Shown: positions 50,792-60,323 of the stretch, one piece after another | How positions within the stretch are numbered: position 1 is the stretch's first letter | How the letters are laid out: each line of letters opens with the position of its first letter | Assembly (NCBI GenBank): GCA_023428755.1 | Contig: JAEYWX010000008.1 | Location: 42,293-106,292, forward strand | Direction of reading: 5' to 3' | DNA length: 64,000 nt | Source of the DNA: Bacteroidota bacterium | GTDB taxonomy: Bacteria > Bacteroidota > Bacteroidia > Chitinophagales > Chitinophagaceae | Translations under genes and position numbers: made by a program | Notes under the pieces: model-generated | The model's input: only the letters and a program-made list of their open reading frames with translations | The model's database searches: none | What the model was told of the DNA's origin: nothing

Positions 50792-52621
50792 ATGAAATTA
50801 AGTTTTATAGATATCAGCATTATTATTCTGTACCTCATAACCATGGTTATGCTGGGATGGGTTCTTCGGAAAAAAGCAAGACAGAACAAAGAAAGTTATC
50901 TCATGGGCGGGAAGAAACTTCCCTGGTATATGTTAGGGATGAGTGATGCATCGGATATGTTCGACATCAGCGGTACCATGTGGATGGTGAGCTTGTGTTT
51001 TGTATATGGAATGAAAAGTATTTGGATACCTTGGCTGTGGCCGGTGTTTAACCAGGTATTTAATATGATGTATCTCTCTAAATGGCTGCGTCGATCCAAT
51101 GCAACAACAGGTGCAGAGTGGCTGGCTACACGTTTTGGTTTAAAGGGAAAAGGAATAAAAGGATCACACAATATTGTTGTTGCATTTGCATTGATCGGGT
51201 GTCTTGGTTTTTTAGCATATGGGTTCATTGGTCTTGGAAAGTTCATTGAAATATTTATTCCGTGGGATTTAGTGAAAGAGTATGTTCCGTTTGAAATAGC
51301 ACCACAATATGTAGCACATGCCTATGGTATTGTGTTCACATTATTTGCGATGTTTTATTCCATATTAGGCGGTATGCACAGTATAGTGATTGGCGATTTG
51401 ATCAAGTATGCAATTATGACCATTGGTTGTATTGCCATTGCTGTTATTGCCATGCTGCATCTCAACGGACAAACACTCCATGTGCCGGAGGGGTGGACTG
51501 ATCCTTTCTTCGGCTGGAGCCTTAACCTCGACTGGAAGAATATTGTAAACGATGCCAACACCAAAATTGCAGACGATGGATATGAGTTGTTTGGTTTGTT
51601 CTTTATGATGATGTTGTTCAAAGGGGTATTTGCTGCCGGCGCAGGTCCGGCTCCAAATTATGATATGCAAAAAATTCTTTCAACAAAATCGCCTAAGGAA
51701 GCATCGAAGATGACGGGTTTTGTTTCGATTGTACTATTACCTGTTCGTTATTCGATGGTGATCGGATTAACTGTATTGGGATTGCTGTACTATGATCAGT
51801 TGCAGTTGGGGAACGGTACCGGTGGTACTGATTTCGAGCGCATCTTACCTGCTGCAATCAATAACTTTTTACCAGTTGGTATTTTAGGGTTGGTACTTAC
51901 AGGATTGCTCGGCGCTTTCATGGGCACATTTTCTGGTACACTCAATGCAGCACAGGCTTATCTTATTAACGATGTGTATCTCAAATATGTGAATCCGGCA
52001 GCATCTACCAAAAAGATCATCAGCATGAATTATGTAGCTGGCATTGTAGTAGTGGCAATTGGTGTGGTGCTTGGTTTTTTTGCAAAAGATGTCAACAGCA
52101 TATTGCAATGGATCGTATCAGGTTTGTACGGCGGGTATATTGCAGCGAATGTATTGAAATGGTATTGGTGGCGTTTCAATGCCAATGGGTTTTACATTGG
52201 TATGGTAACAGGTGTGGCAGGTGCTTTAATTTTTTCAAGGCTGTTTACCGGGATCGAATTTCTCTACTTTTTCCCGTTGTTGTTTTTATTATCAATAGTG
52301 GGTTGCATCATTGGAACCTACACAGCGCCTGCAACTGATATGGAAACGTTGAAACGGTTTTACAGCACTGTACGCCCATGGGGTTTCTGGAAACCAATAC
52401 GGGAGCTGGTTCAAAAGGAAAATTCATCCTTTGAGCCGAACCGCAGGTTTAAGTTAGATATGTTCAATGTGGTGTTAGGGATCATTGGTCAGCTATGCAT
52501 GACCATTCTGCCCATGTACGTTGTGCTTTCAATGCATTTGCCATTGCTGGTAACGATTGGAATACTAATTATTATAATTCTCATCCTGAAAAAAACATGG
52601 TGGGAGAAATTGGAAGATTGA
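50792..52621 (+). CDS. Sodium:solute symporter (SSS family), probable mannobiose importer
   Basis: A 609-residue inner-membrane protein with about 14 helices. It starts LSFIDISIIILYLITMVMLG and has GKKLPWYMLGMSDASDMFDI, followed by SGTMWMVS. AGPAPNYDMQKILSTKSPKE and LLGAFMGTFSGTLNAAQAYL, typical of sugar-type SSS transporters, come later. It is encoded between the mannanase and the phosphorylase, so import of manno-disaccharide is the probable role (inference from context; the same gene order occurs in known mannan loci). Confidence 0.92.
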   Translation: MKLSFIDISIIILYLITMVMLGWVLRKKARQNKESYLMGGKKLPWYMLGMSDASDMFDISGTMWMVSLCFVYGMKSIWIPWLWPVFNQVFNMMYLSKWLRRSNATTGAEWLATRFGLKGKGIKGSHNIVVAFALIGCLGFLAYGFIGLGKFIEIFIPWDLVKEYVPFEIAPQYVAHAYGIVFTLFAMFYSILGGMHSIVIGDLIKYAIMTIGCIAIAVIAMLHLNGQTLHVPEGWTDPFFGWSLNLDWKNIVNDANTKIADDGYELFGLFFMMMLFKGVFAAGAGPAPNYDMQKILSTKSPKEASKMTGFVSIVLLPVRYSMVIGLTVLGLLYYDQLQLGNGTGGTDFERILPAAINNFLPVGILGLVLTGLLGAFMGTFSGTLNAAQAYLINDVYLKYVNPAASTKKIISMNYVAGIVVVAIGVVLGFFAKDVNSILQWIVSGLYGGYIAANVLKWYWWRFNANGFYIGMVTGVAGALIFSRLFTGIEFLYFFPLLFLLSIVGCIIGTYTAPATDMETLKRFYSTVRPWGFWKPIRELVQKENSSFEPNRRFKLDMFNVVLGIIGQLCMTILPMYVVLSMHLPLLVTIGILIIIILILKKTWWEKLED

Positions 52622-52638
52622 CCCTTTAACTACGAACT

Positions 52639-53847
52639 ATGTCTGAACGATTTTTCAAGCGCCTTGCAAAGCTGGAAGAAAACCAGGAGCAATTACTCAA
52701 AAGGCCAAACGAAAAAGAAGAAGCAGGAAACGGTATTTACGACCGCTATAAATTTCCTGTACTTACCAATATGCATACCCCGCTATTCTGGCGTTATGAT
52801 CTGAATCAGGAAACAAATCCACATCTCATGCAGCGCTTTGGCATTAATGCTGTTTTAAATGCAGGAGCAATCAAATGGAACAACAAATATCTTCTGGTTG
52901 CACGGGTGGAAGCTGCTGATCGTAAATCATTCTTTGCAGTTGCCGAAAGTCCGAATGGGATTGATCAGTTTCGCTTTTGGGACTATCCTGTTGTAATGCC
53001 TGAAACAGATGAGCCAGACACAAATATTTATGATATGCGTTTGATCCAGCATGAAGATGGATGGATCTATGCATTGTTTTGTACCGAGCGAAGAGACCCT
53101 TCTGCATCTGAAGCCGATCAATCGGCGGCTGTTGCACAATGTGGTATTGCAAGAACAAAAGATCTCGTGGAATGGGAGCGCCTGCAGGATCTTGTTACAA
53201 CATCTGCGCAACAACGCAATGTGGTTTTACATCCCGAATTCGTAGATGATTGTTATGCATTTTATACCAGGCCGCAGGATAGTTTTATTGAAGCAGGAAG
53301 GGGCGGCGGCATAGGATTTGGTTTAAGTAAGAGTATTGAAAAAGCAATTATTGAGAAGGAAATTGTCATTGACAGGAAAGTATATCACACTGTTTATGAA
53401 TTAAAAAACGGGCTAGGTCCTGCACCTATTAAAACAAAACATGGCTGGTTACACCTGGCACATGGTGTAAGGAATACAGCCGCAGGTCTTCGTTATGTGC
53501 TGTATATGTTTATGACAGACCTAAACGATCTGAAAAAAGTTCTATATAAGCCAGCCGGTTATTTTATGGCACCCGAAGGCGATGAGCGGATTGGTGATGT
53601 ATCAAATGTATTATTCAGTAATGGCTGGATTGCAGAGGATGATGGGAAAGTATTTATCTATTATGCATCGTCTGACACACGCATGCATGTAGCTACAACA
53701 ACAATTGATCGTTTGCTTGATTATGTGATGAATACTGCAGCAGATGGCTATCGTTCAGCAGAAACAGTAAAAACATTGGTTGATCTGATTGATAAAAATC
53801 AGGCAGAGTTATTGTTACGTTCCAGTTATGCAAAAAAAGATTTGTAA
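52639..53847 (+). CDS. GH130 4-O-beta-D-mannosyl-D-glucose phosphorylase
   Basis: A 402-residue cytoplasmic phosphorylase of GH130 subfamily 1. Motifs are FGINAVLNAGAIKWNNKYLL, VARVEAADRKSFFAVAESPN, ETDEPDTNIYDMRL with the catalytic Asp, RTKDLVEWERLQDL, HTVYELKNGLGPAPIKTKHG and GDVSNVLFSNGW. The family attacks the beta-1,4-mannosyl bond of mannosyl-glucose with phosphate to give alpha-mannose-1-phosphate and glucose. The adjacent 2-epimerase, which makes this substrate from mannobiose, supports the call over mannobiose phosphorylase. Its stop overlaps the epimerase start (TAATG). Confidence 0.92.
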   Translation: MSERFFKRLAKLEENQEQLLKRPNEKEEAGNGIYDRYKFPVLTNMHTPLFWRYDLNQETNPHLMQRFGINAVLNAGAIKWNNKYLLVARVEAADRKSFFAVAESPNGIDQFRFWDYPVVMPETDEPDTNIYDMRLIQHEDGWIYALFCTERRDPSASEADQSAAVAQCGIARTKDLVEWERLQDLVTTSAQQRNVVLHPEFVDDCYAFYTRPQDSFIEAGRGGGIGFGLSKSIEKAIIEKEIVIDRKVYHTVYELKNGLGPAPIKTKHGWLHLAHGVRNTAAGLRYVLYMFMTDLNDLKKVLYKPAGYFMAPEGDERIGDVSNVLFSNGWIAEDDGKVFIYYASSDTRMHVATTTIDRLLDYVMNTAADGYRSAETVKTLVDLIDKNQAELLLRSSYAKKDL

Positions 53848-55073
53848 TGGAATGGATCAGTGAATCAAGAATTGAAATGCCGCATAAACTGCAACAGTAT
53901 AAAGCTGAATTGCAGGATGAGTTAATACAGATACTGGACTATTGGATGAAATATACACTTGACGAGAAAAATGGAGGATTCTACGGCAGTGTAAACAGGA
54001 ATAACGAACCTGATGTAAATGCAGCAAAAGGAATAGTGATGGTAAGCCGTATCTGCTGGAGTTTTTCAGCAGCTTATTGTTTCAATAAACAGCCGCAGTA
54101 TTATGCAACAGCCGAACGGGCATTCAATTATATTTTTGATCATTTTATCGATCGTGAATTTGGTGGGGTTTTTTGGTCGGTTGATACAAAGGGAAAGATG
54201 CTCGATGGAAAAAAACAGATCTATGGACTTTCTTTCTGCATATATGGTCTAACTGAATTTTATAAAATATCCCGTAACCCAACTGCATTGAACCTGGCGA
54301 GTGATCTTCATAACTTTATTGAAGAAAAGAGTTTTGATCCGGTAAACAATGGATATGCAGAAGCCTTTGCAAGAAACTGGCAGGAAATAGCCGACCTGCG
54401 TTTAAGCGAAAAAGACAATAACGAACGTAAAACGGCCAACACACATTTACATATCATTGAAGCATATGCAAATCTGTATACTGTTTGGCCAAAAGAAAAA
54501 CTAAAAGAACGTATAGAAAACCTGCTTCAGTTGTTTCAACAGCATTTTATTAATAAAGAACATGATCATCTTAATTTATTTTTTGATGATGCCTGGAACC
54601 TGCGATCATCATTACAATCGTACGGACATGATATTGAAGCAGCCTGGCTGTTGCAACATTGCGCCCGGTTGATCAGGGAGCCATCACTTGTGCAGCAGTT
54701 CAACTTGTTGGGCATTTCACTTACAAATGCAGCAGCAGAAGGGTTGGATACAGACGGAGGCTTGTGGTATGAGTATGAACCGGCAAACAAACATTTAATT
54801 GCGGAAAAGCATTCATGGCCACAAGCGGAAGCGATGCTTGGTTTTTATAATGCCTATCAACTTACAGGAGAGCATTCCTATCTTATACAATCATTGCAAA
54901 GCTGGGAGTTTATAAAAAAATATATAAAAGATGAAGCAAAAGGGGAGTGGTTCTGGGGTATACATAACGATCATTCAGTTATGCAAAAAGAGAAAGCAGG
55001 TTTCTGGAAATGTCCCTATCACAGCAGCCGGGCCTTGCTGGAAATAATGAATCGCATCGATCAAACTAACTGA
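53847..55073 (+). CDS. Cellobiose/mannobiose 2-epimerase (AGE family)
   Basis: A 408-residue (alpha/alpha)6-barrel enzyme. Motifs include LDEKNGGFYGSVNRNNEPD, KGIVMVSRICWSFSAAY, FGGVFWSVDTKGKMLDGKKQ, IYGLSFCIYGLTEFYKIS, TANTHLHIIEAYANLY and SYGHDIEAAWLL. The last contains one of the catalytic His, and EKHSWPQAEAM another. It interconverts the reducing-end glucose and mannose of beta-1,4 disaccharides. With GH130 it makes the mannan catabolic pair described in Bacteroides fragilis. It is translationally coupled to the phosphorylase. Confidence 0.92.
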   Translation: MEWISESRIEMPHKLQQYKAELQDELIQILDYWMKYTLDEKNGGFYGSVNRNNEPDVNAAKGIVMVSRICWSFSAAYCFNKQPQYYATAERAFNYIFDHFIDREFGGVFWSVDTKGKMLDGKKQIYGLSFCIYGLTEFYKISRNPTALNLASDLHNFIEEKSFDPVNNGYAEAFARNWQEIADLRLSEKDNNERKTANTHLHIIEAYANLYTVWPKEKLKERIENLLQLFQQHFINKEHDHLNLFFDDAWNLRSSLQSYGHDIEAAWLLQHCARLIREPSLVQQFNLLGISLTNAAAEGLDTDGGLWYEYEPANKHLIAEKHSWPQAEAMLGFYNAYQLTGEHSYLIQSLQSWEFIKKYIKDEAKGEWFWGIHNDHSVMQKEKAGFWKCPYHSSRALLEIMNRIDQTN

Positions 55074-55080
55074 ACAATAG

Positions 55081-56838
55081 ATGAAGCTTAAAAAAACTAT
55101 ACACTTAGCCTTGCTGGGATTTGTAATTTGCAGTGTCAGCGTTATGTCTTCTTGCAAGAAAACCCCAGCTGCTGGCCCTGCCAATCCTCCTGTTAACCCA
55201 ATTGGTGATACTACTACTGTCAACCCGCAGGTAGATCCAGCGCTTGCATCTACTATCGGTTTTTTTATAGACGATTGGGAAGTGAGGAATTTCACGATTC
55301 CAGTTGCAACAACAGGCGGAGCTGTTCCTGTTACATCCAGTGTAACGGTAACGGTCGACCGCAGTGCTGTGATCACCAAAATACCACGTTCGTTTGCCGG
55401 AAACAATTCTAATATATGGATGACACAGATGGTTACAGAAGCTCCATTGATGGATCATCTCACTACATTGCATCCACATTTGATTCGTTTTCCCGGCGGC
55501 AGCATCAGCGATATTTTTTTCTGGAATGCGCAACCCAACAATGCACCGGCAGATGCACCAGCACAATTGGTGAAGGCCGACGGCAGCATCGCTGATGCCG
55601 GTTATTGGTTTGGAAAAAATACAGCAAGCTGGACATTGTCGGTTGATAATTATTACAGCATGTTGCAACAAACAAATAATAAAGGCATGATCACGGTCAA
55701 CTATGGTTATGCACGTTACGGTACTGGTACAAATCCAGTTGCAGCAGCAGCACATCTTGCTGCCGATTGGGTGCGTTACGATAATGGCCGCACACGATAC
55801 TGGGAAATTGGTAATGAAAATTTTGGAGATTGGGAAGCAGGGTATCGTATCAATACAGCAAATAACAAAGATGGTCAACCCGAATACCTGAGTGGTTTGC
55901 TGTATGGTCAGCACTTCAAAATATTTGCCGATAGCATGCGCAAAGCTGCACAGGGAATTGGTAAAATTATTTTTATTGGAGCTGTGATGTCGGAAGCTGC
56001 CCCACTTTCTTGGTGGACGAATACAGCCAAAAACTGGAACAGCGGATTGTTCAGCGGCGCCGGCAACTCGCCTGATTTTTTCATTGTTCACAATTACTAT
56101 ACAAACTATCATACCAATGCTAACGCAGCAGAGATATTGAATACGCCCATTCCTGTTACACAAACCATGATGGACTATGTAAAACAGTCCATCGCTGCTG
56201 CAGGACTAGTACAAAAACCGGTTGTATTAAATGAGTGGAATATTTTTTCAACAGGATCAAAACAGCAGGTATCCCATATAAATGGCTTGCATGCGGTGAT
56301 GGTGTTGGGAGAATCACTCAAAAATAAATATGGTATGACGGCACGATGGGATCTGGCAAATGCCTGGGACAATGGGAACGATCATGGTATGTTCAGCCAG
56401 GGCGATGAACCGGATGCTGTACCGAAGTGGACACCACGGCCAGCTTTTTACCATATGTACTATTTTCAAAAATATCTTGGCGACAGATTGGTTGCTTCAT
56501 CGTCTTCTTCTGCTGATATTATCAGTTATGCATCTTCCTTCACATCAGGCGAAACAGCCGTTACGCTTGTAAATAAAAGTACAGAAGCAAAGGCAGTAGA
56601 GTTGCGGTTTAAAAATTTTCGCAAAGGGAATAAATTTTATTGGTACGCATTAACAGGCGGTACTGATAATGGTGAGTTTTCACGTAAAACACTGGTTAAT
56701 GCGATAGGGCCTTCAATTGCAGCAGGTGGTCCTGCCAATTACAAAACGATCAGCCCTTATGCTGCTTCGGCAACAGGAGTGGTGAGAGTATCGGTACCTG
56801 CCCGTGCTGTAGTTTGTTTGGTGGTGGAAAAAAATTAA
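55081..56838 (+). CDS. Clan GH-A glycoside hydrolase lipoprotein, GH51/GH39-like
   Basis: A 585-residue lipoprotein (lipobox SVSVMSSC-KK, then a Pro-rich linker). The catalytic TIM barrel begins around residue 95 and has HLIRFPGGSISDIFFW, similar to the GH51 R(F/W)PGG segment. WEIGNENFG carries the likely acid/base Glu246, and VVLNEWN the likely nucleophile Glu385. The C-terminal 130 residues form a beta domain (TAVTLVNKSTEAKAVELRF). GH51-type enzymes remove arabinofuranosyl or act as endoglucanases; neither is proven here. Position between the epimerase and the esterase argues for a role on a side chain or on the glucomannan backbone. Confidence 0.75.
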   Translation: MKLKKTIHLALLGFVICSVSVMSSCKKTPAAGPANPPVNPIGDTTTVNPQVDPALASTIGFFIDDWEVRNFTIPVATTGGAVPVTSSVTVTVDRSAVITKIPRSFAGNNSNIWMTQMVTEAPLMDHLTTLHPHLIRFPGGSISDIFFWNAQPNNAPADAPAQLVKADGSIADAGYWFGKNTASWTLSVDNYYSMLQQTNNKGMITVNYGYARYGTGTNPVAAAAHLAADWVRYDNGRTRYWEIGNENFGDWEAGYRINTANNKDGQPEYLSGLLYGQHFKIFADSMRKAAQGIGKIIFIGAVMSEAAPLSWWTNTAKNWNSGLFSGAGNSPDFFIVHNYYTNYHTNANAAEILNTPIPVTQTMMDYVKQSIAAAGLVQKPVVLNEWNIFSTGSKQQVSHINGLHAVMVLGESLKNKYGMTARWDLANAWDNGNDHGMFSQGDEPDAVPKWTPRPAFYHMYYFQKYLGDRLVASSSSSADIISYASSFTSGETAVTLVNKSTEAKAVELRFKNFRKGNKFYWYALTGGTDNGEFSRKTLVNAIGPSIAAGGPANYKTISPYAASATGVVRVSVPARAVVCLVVEKN

Positions 56839-56845
56839 AGAATTG

Positions 56846-57922
56846 ATGAAAAGAAGCTGCTTCATTTTATTGTTTTTTTTTGAACTGTTGCAGAGCTATG
56901 CAAGTAATGGAACTGTACAAATGTTTCTGCCTGATCATCCCTTTATTCAATATACCGGTCGAATTGATTTCAGTAATCCGCAGTTGCCACGTTTCTGGCA
57001 GCCGGGAGTTTCTATTTCGTTTCGGTTTTCAGGAACCACATGTGAGTTGTTGCTGAATGATGAAATGCTTTGGGGCAGTAATCATAATTATATTGAACTG
57101 ATTGTTGATGGTACAGCCATTCGCTTACAAACTCAATCAAAAAGCGATACGCTTTTGGTTACATCATATTTATCAGCAGCAAACGAACACACAGTTACGA
57201 TCTGCAAAAATACAGAGGCCAATATTGGTTATATGGAACTGGCTGGTATCCGCTGCGAAAAACTGCTGCAGCCATTCCCAAAACCACAACGGAAAATTGA
57301 AAGCATTGGCAATTCTATTACCTGCGGCACAGGAAGCGATGGCAGTATAGTTCCATGTGGGCAAGGCAAATGGCAGGATCAGCATAATGCATGGTTCAGC
57401 TACGCTGCTGTAATGGCAAGAAGTCTCAATGCGCAGTTTCATCTTTCATCTGTTTCTGGAATTGGCTTGATACGTAGTTGCTGTGATATGAACATAACAA
57501 TGCCGCAGGTATTCGACAAAGTGAATATGCAGAAAGATAGCATTCAATGGACATTTTCCCGCTATCAACCTGATGTTGTTACAGTTTGTCTCGGACAGAA
57601 TGATGGCATACAAGATGAGAAATTATTCTGTCGGAACTATGTATCGTTTCTACAACAACTTCGAATTCATTATCCCAATGCAGCATTTGTATTGCTTTCG
57701 AGCCCCATGGCAAGTGAACCTCTTCGAAGCTATATGCGTAAAACGATTTCTGCTGTTATAAAAGAAATGAACTCAAAGGGCGAAAAAAATATTTATGCTT
57801 TTATTTTTGGCAGTCAATACAACAGTGGCTGCGACAGTCATCCTTCGTTGGAAGAACATGCGCAGATTGCTGCTGAGCTGACACCCTTCATCAGTAAAGT
57901 AATGAACTGGTCTGTTGAGTAG
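56846..57922 (+). CDS. CE2-type carbohydrate esterase (SGNH hydrolase)
   Basis: A 358-residue exported esterase with signal MKRSCFILLFFFELLQSYAS. The N-terminal jelly roll (about 20-145, IQYTGRIDFSNPQLPRFWQP, SFRFSGTTCELLLND) precedes an SGNH domain with IESIGNSITCGTGS (Ser near 155), VSGIGLIRS, TVCLGQNDG (block III Asn) and CDSHPSLEEHAQIA with the Asp/His pair. This two-domain layout is that of CE2 acetyl esterases, which deacetylate mannan, glucomannan or xylan oligosaccharides. It supports an acetylated mannan as the target. Confidence 0.88.
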   Translation: MKRSCFILLFFFELLQSYASNGTVQMFLPDHPFIQYTGRIDFSNPQLPRFWQPGVSISFRFSGTTCELLLNDEMLWGSNHNYIELIVDGTAIRLQTQSKSDTLLVTSYLSAANEHTVTICKNTEANIGYMELAGIRCEKLLQPFPKPQRKIESIGNSITCGTGSDGSIVPCGQGKWQDQHNAWFSYAAVMARSLNAQFHLSSVSGIGLIRSCCDMNITMPQVFDKVNMQKDSIQWTFSRYQPDVVTVCLGQNDGIQDEKLFCRNYVSFLQQLRIHYPNAAFVLLSSPMASEPLRSYMRKTISAVIKEMNSKGEKNIYAFIFGSQYNSGCDSHPSLEEHAQIAAELTPFISKVMNWSVE

Positions 57923-57975
57923 TTATAAAATGATAAATTGTGATATCGTGTAACTTCTACATAAATTCTGTTTCT

Positions 57976-58941
57976 ATGCGGATAATACTTTTCTCTTTCC
58001 TGTTCCTTGTTGTAAACATATCGCAATCGCAACCAGTTATGCAACATGGACAGTTGCGTGTACAGGGTACGCAGCTTGTTGATGAAAAAGGGATGCCGGT
58101 TGCTTTGCATGGTATGAGTTTTGGCTGGCATAATCTATGGCCACGGTTTTATAACAAAGGAGCCGTGCATGAATTGGTGACCAAATGGAATTCGACTGTT
58201 GTGCGGGCTTCAATGGGGATTGAATTAAATGATAGTGGCTATCTCAAAAATCCTAAACAATCGGTAAAACTGATGAAGAGAGTAGTAGAGGCATGCATCA
58301 AACAAGGGGTGTATGTGATCATTGATTGGCATGATCATAATATCCATACAAAAGAAGCTGTTACATTCTTTACGATGATGGCGAAGGAGTATGGCCGTTA
58401 TCCGAATATTATTTATGAAATATTCAATGAGCCGGATTATGAAACATGGCCCGAGATAAAAGCATATTCTCAAGAAGTGATCAAAGCGATTCGTGGATAT
58501 GATCCTGATAATATCATTTTAGTTGGTTCGCCAAAATGGGACCAGGATATTCATTTGCCTGCTGCCGACCCCATTAAAGAGTTTGATAATTTAATGTACA
58601 CAATGCATTTTTATGCAGGTACACATAAAAAATGGTTGCGTGATCGTACGGATGAAGCAATTGAAAAAGGATTGCCGGTTTTTATTTCAGAATGTGCAGG
58701 TATGGAGGCAACAGGCGATGGGCCACTTGATATTGCTGAATGGGCAGCATTTGTTAATTGGATGGATGCACGTGGTTTGAGTTGGGTTGCCTGGTCGGTA
58801 TCTGATAAAAAGGAAACCTGTTCCATACTCAATCCATCGGCGGCATCAAATGGTAAGTGGAGTGAAACAGATATAAAAGAGTGGGGTGTTTTAACACGTT
58901 CATATTTACAAGCCTATTTGCTGCTAAAAAGCAAAAAGTAA
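57976..58941 (+). CDS. GH5 family endo-glycanase
   Basis: A 321-residue secreted enzyme with signal MRIILFSFLFLVVNISQSQ. It shows the GH5 subfamily 2 pattern: GQLRVQGTQLVDEKGMPVAL, GMSFGWHNLWPRFYN, NSTVVRASMG, VYVIIDWHDH, NIIYEIFNEPDYETWPEI with acid/base Glu152, YTMHFYAGTHK and PVFISECAG with nucleophile Glu239. WVAWSVSDKKETCSIL is also typical. GH5_2 enzymes are mostly endo-beta-1,4-glucanases and some act on mixed glucomannan. In this locus it would cut the glucosyl-containing parts of glucomannan. The shorter start at 57976 gives the signal peptide. Confidence 0.92.
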   Translation: MRIILFSFLFLVVNISQSQPVMQHGQLRVQGTQLVDEKGMPVALHGMSFGWHNLWPRFYNKGAVHELVTKWNSTVVRASMGIELNDSGYLKNPKQSVKLMKRVVEACIKQGVYVIIDWHDHNIHTKEAVTFFTMMAKEYGRYPNIIYEIFNEPDYETWPEIKAYSQEVIKAIRGYDPDNIILVGSPKWDQDIHLPAADPIKEFDNLMYTMHFYAGTHKKWLRDRTDEAIEKGLPVFISECAGMEATGDGPLDIAEWAAFVNWMDARGLSWVAWSVSDKKETCSILNPSAASNGKWSETDIKEWGVLTRSYLQAYLLLKSKK

Positions 58942-59202
58942 ATCACAAAGAAGAAAATCAGAAAAGGCAATTCAAACGATTAACCTTTTCAATTGTGTCC
59001 GGTACCGGCCAGCGTTCGAATCCTTTTAAAACAGACCTGCGGCGTTTCCCTGATTGCAGCATAGTTAGAATTTACCGATATAATTGGAGTCATTTACCTA
59101 TCTACTATTGGCTGCAAATAAAAAAACAGACATCGATGGGAGTTTTTTATTTCCGGCGGTCTTAGTAGCAGGAATCTTCTTCTTTCAATAAATAATTCGC
59201 AA

Positions 59203-59796
59203 ATGAATGCTGTAAAACGATTGATTTACCTTCTGTGCTTACTGTCGGCACCGGTTATTGCTTCTTCGCAAAAGTCCAATAATGATTTTGTTCACCGCAG
59301 CTTTACAACCGCTGCACCACTTTATACCAACCTGCTGCAAAAAACGGCGGGTAATTATACCCGTTATCCGCACTCCATGTTTGGGAACGATACGATCAAG
59401 TATTTCGGCATCGACGAATGGACCGGTGGTTTCTGGCCCGGCATTCTGTGGTATATGTTTGAATATATAAAAGATACCAGCTGGCAGCGTGCAGCAACAG
59501 CCTGGACGGAGTCTTTAGAAAAAAATCAATTCAACACAGCCCACCACGACATCGGCTTCATGATGTATTGCAGCTATGGCAATGCGTTGCGATTTCAGAA
59601 TAATCCGTCTTACGAAAAAATATTATTACAGTCGGCAGAGTCGCTTACCAAACGTTACTCACCGGTGGTAGGTTGTATTCAATCGTGGAATAAACGTAAA
59701 TCAAAAGGCGATATCAATACCTGGGAGTACCCGGTGATTATGGATAACATGATGAACCTGGAGTTACTGTTTTATGCAAGCCGTGTAAAAAAGTAA
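59203..59796 (+). pseudogene. Truncated GH88-type unsaturated glucuronyl hydrolase
   Basis: The 197-residue reading frame has a signal peptide (MNAVKRLIYLLCLLSAPVIA, SSQ) and the first half of a GH88 (alpha/alpha)6 barrel: YFGIDEWTGGFWPGILWYMF, NTAHHDIGFMMYCSYGNALR, VVGCIQSW and YPVIMDNMMNLELLFYAS. These contain the two Asp positions of the family. It then stops abruptly at RVKK, where intact members run on for about 200 more residues. No continuation is seen downstream in any frame. The break is followed at once by a tandem duplication of AAACCGTTAC. I read it as a gene fragment; a short functional protein cannot be excluded. Confidence 0.72.
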
Positions 59797-59816
59797 AACC
59801 GTTACTAAACCGTTAC
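59796..59816. repeat. Tandem 10-mer at the end of the GH88 fragment
   Basis: AAACCGTTAC occurs twice, separated by one T, starting on the last base of the stop codon of the truncated gene. It is a possible scar of an insertion or deletion. Confidence 0.6.
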
Positions 59817-60028
59817 GATATGGACAAGAAAAAACCTCATAGCATTGTATACTACAAGGTTTCGTCTGTTTTAGTTAAGTGCCCAGGAGTAAACAGAGTT
59901 CGAACCATATAGTCTGCGACATTTGTCTTATCTGTGACAGTAAACTTGGTTGCCAATAGTGTTACTATTATTTCAAATCAACGATATTAAAACTTTTGCC
60001 CTGATATTCAGTCGTTCAACTTCATGTT

Positions 60029-60256
60029 ATGCTATATCAGCCCAACTACCCCTGGAATGAAAGAATTTTATTCCTTGCAATTAAACAACTACCCATTAAG
60101 TTTGAAAAACTGAAATTAAAATTGGATGCAGCAAGACGTGCAGGTTATGATAAAGCTATTACGTTTGAGTTTTCACATTTTATGAGCCCACAGTCGGCTT
60201 ATGTACAGGCGCATCATTTATACAATCGTTATCTGGAATACAAAGCCACGCTTTGA
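60029..60256 (+). CDS. Small hypothetical protein
   Basis: A 75-residue protein without signal peptide or membrane helix (MLYQPNYPWNERILFLAIKQ ... HHLYNRYLEYKATL). It is rich in Lys, Leu, Tyr and Phe and is probably helical. The 232 bases before it are non-coding and follow the truncated GH88 gene. I do not recognise the family; it may be part of the material that replaced the GH88 C-terminus. Confidence 0.45.
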   Translation: MLYQPNYPWNERILFLAIKQLPIKFEKLKLKLDAARRAGYDKAITFEFSHFMSPQSAYVQAHHLYNRYLEYKATL

Positions 60257-60323
60257 TTTTTTTAAAAAAGCGAATTTCTTTTCTTAACCAAGTTCTGATC
60301 CTCATCAATCAAATACAATACGA

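Noticed and set aside
55105..56163. 352-codon open frame antisense to the GH51/GH39-like gene
   Set aside because: The sense strand encodes a clear hydrolase with signal and catalytic motifs; the antisense translation is Cys/Ile-rich and has no domain.
59013..59022. GTTCGAATCC, tRNA T-loop-like word
   Set aside because: The flanking bases cannot form the T stem, acceptor or anticodon arms.
59898..59906. GTTCGAACC near the GH88 fragment, possible tRNA remnant or att site
   Set aside because: No T stem on either strand and no integrase gene nearby.
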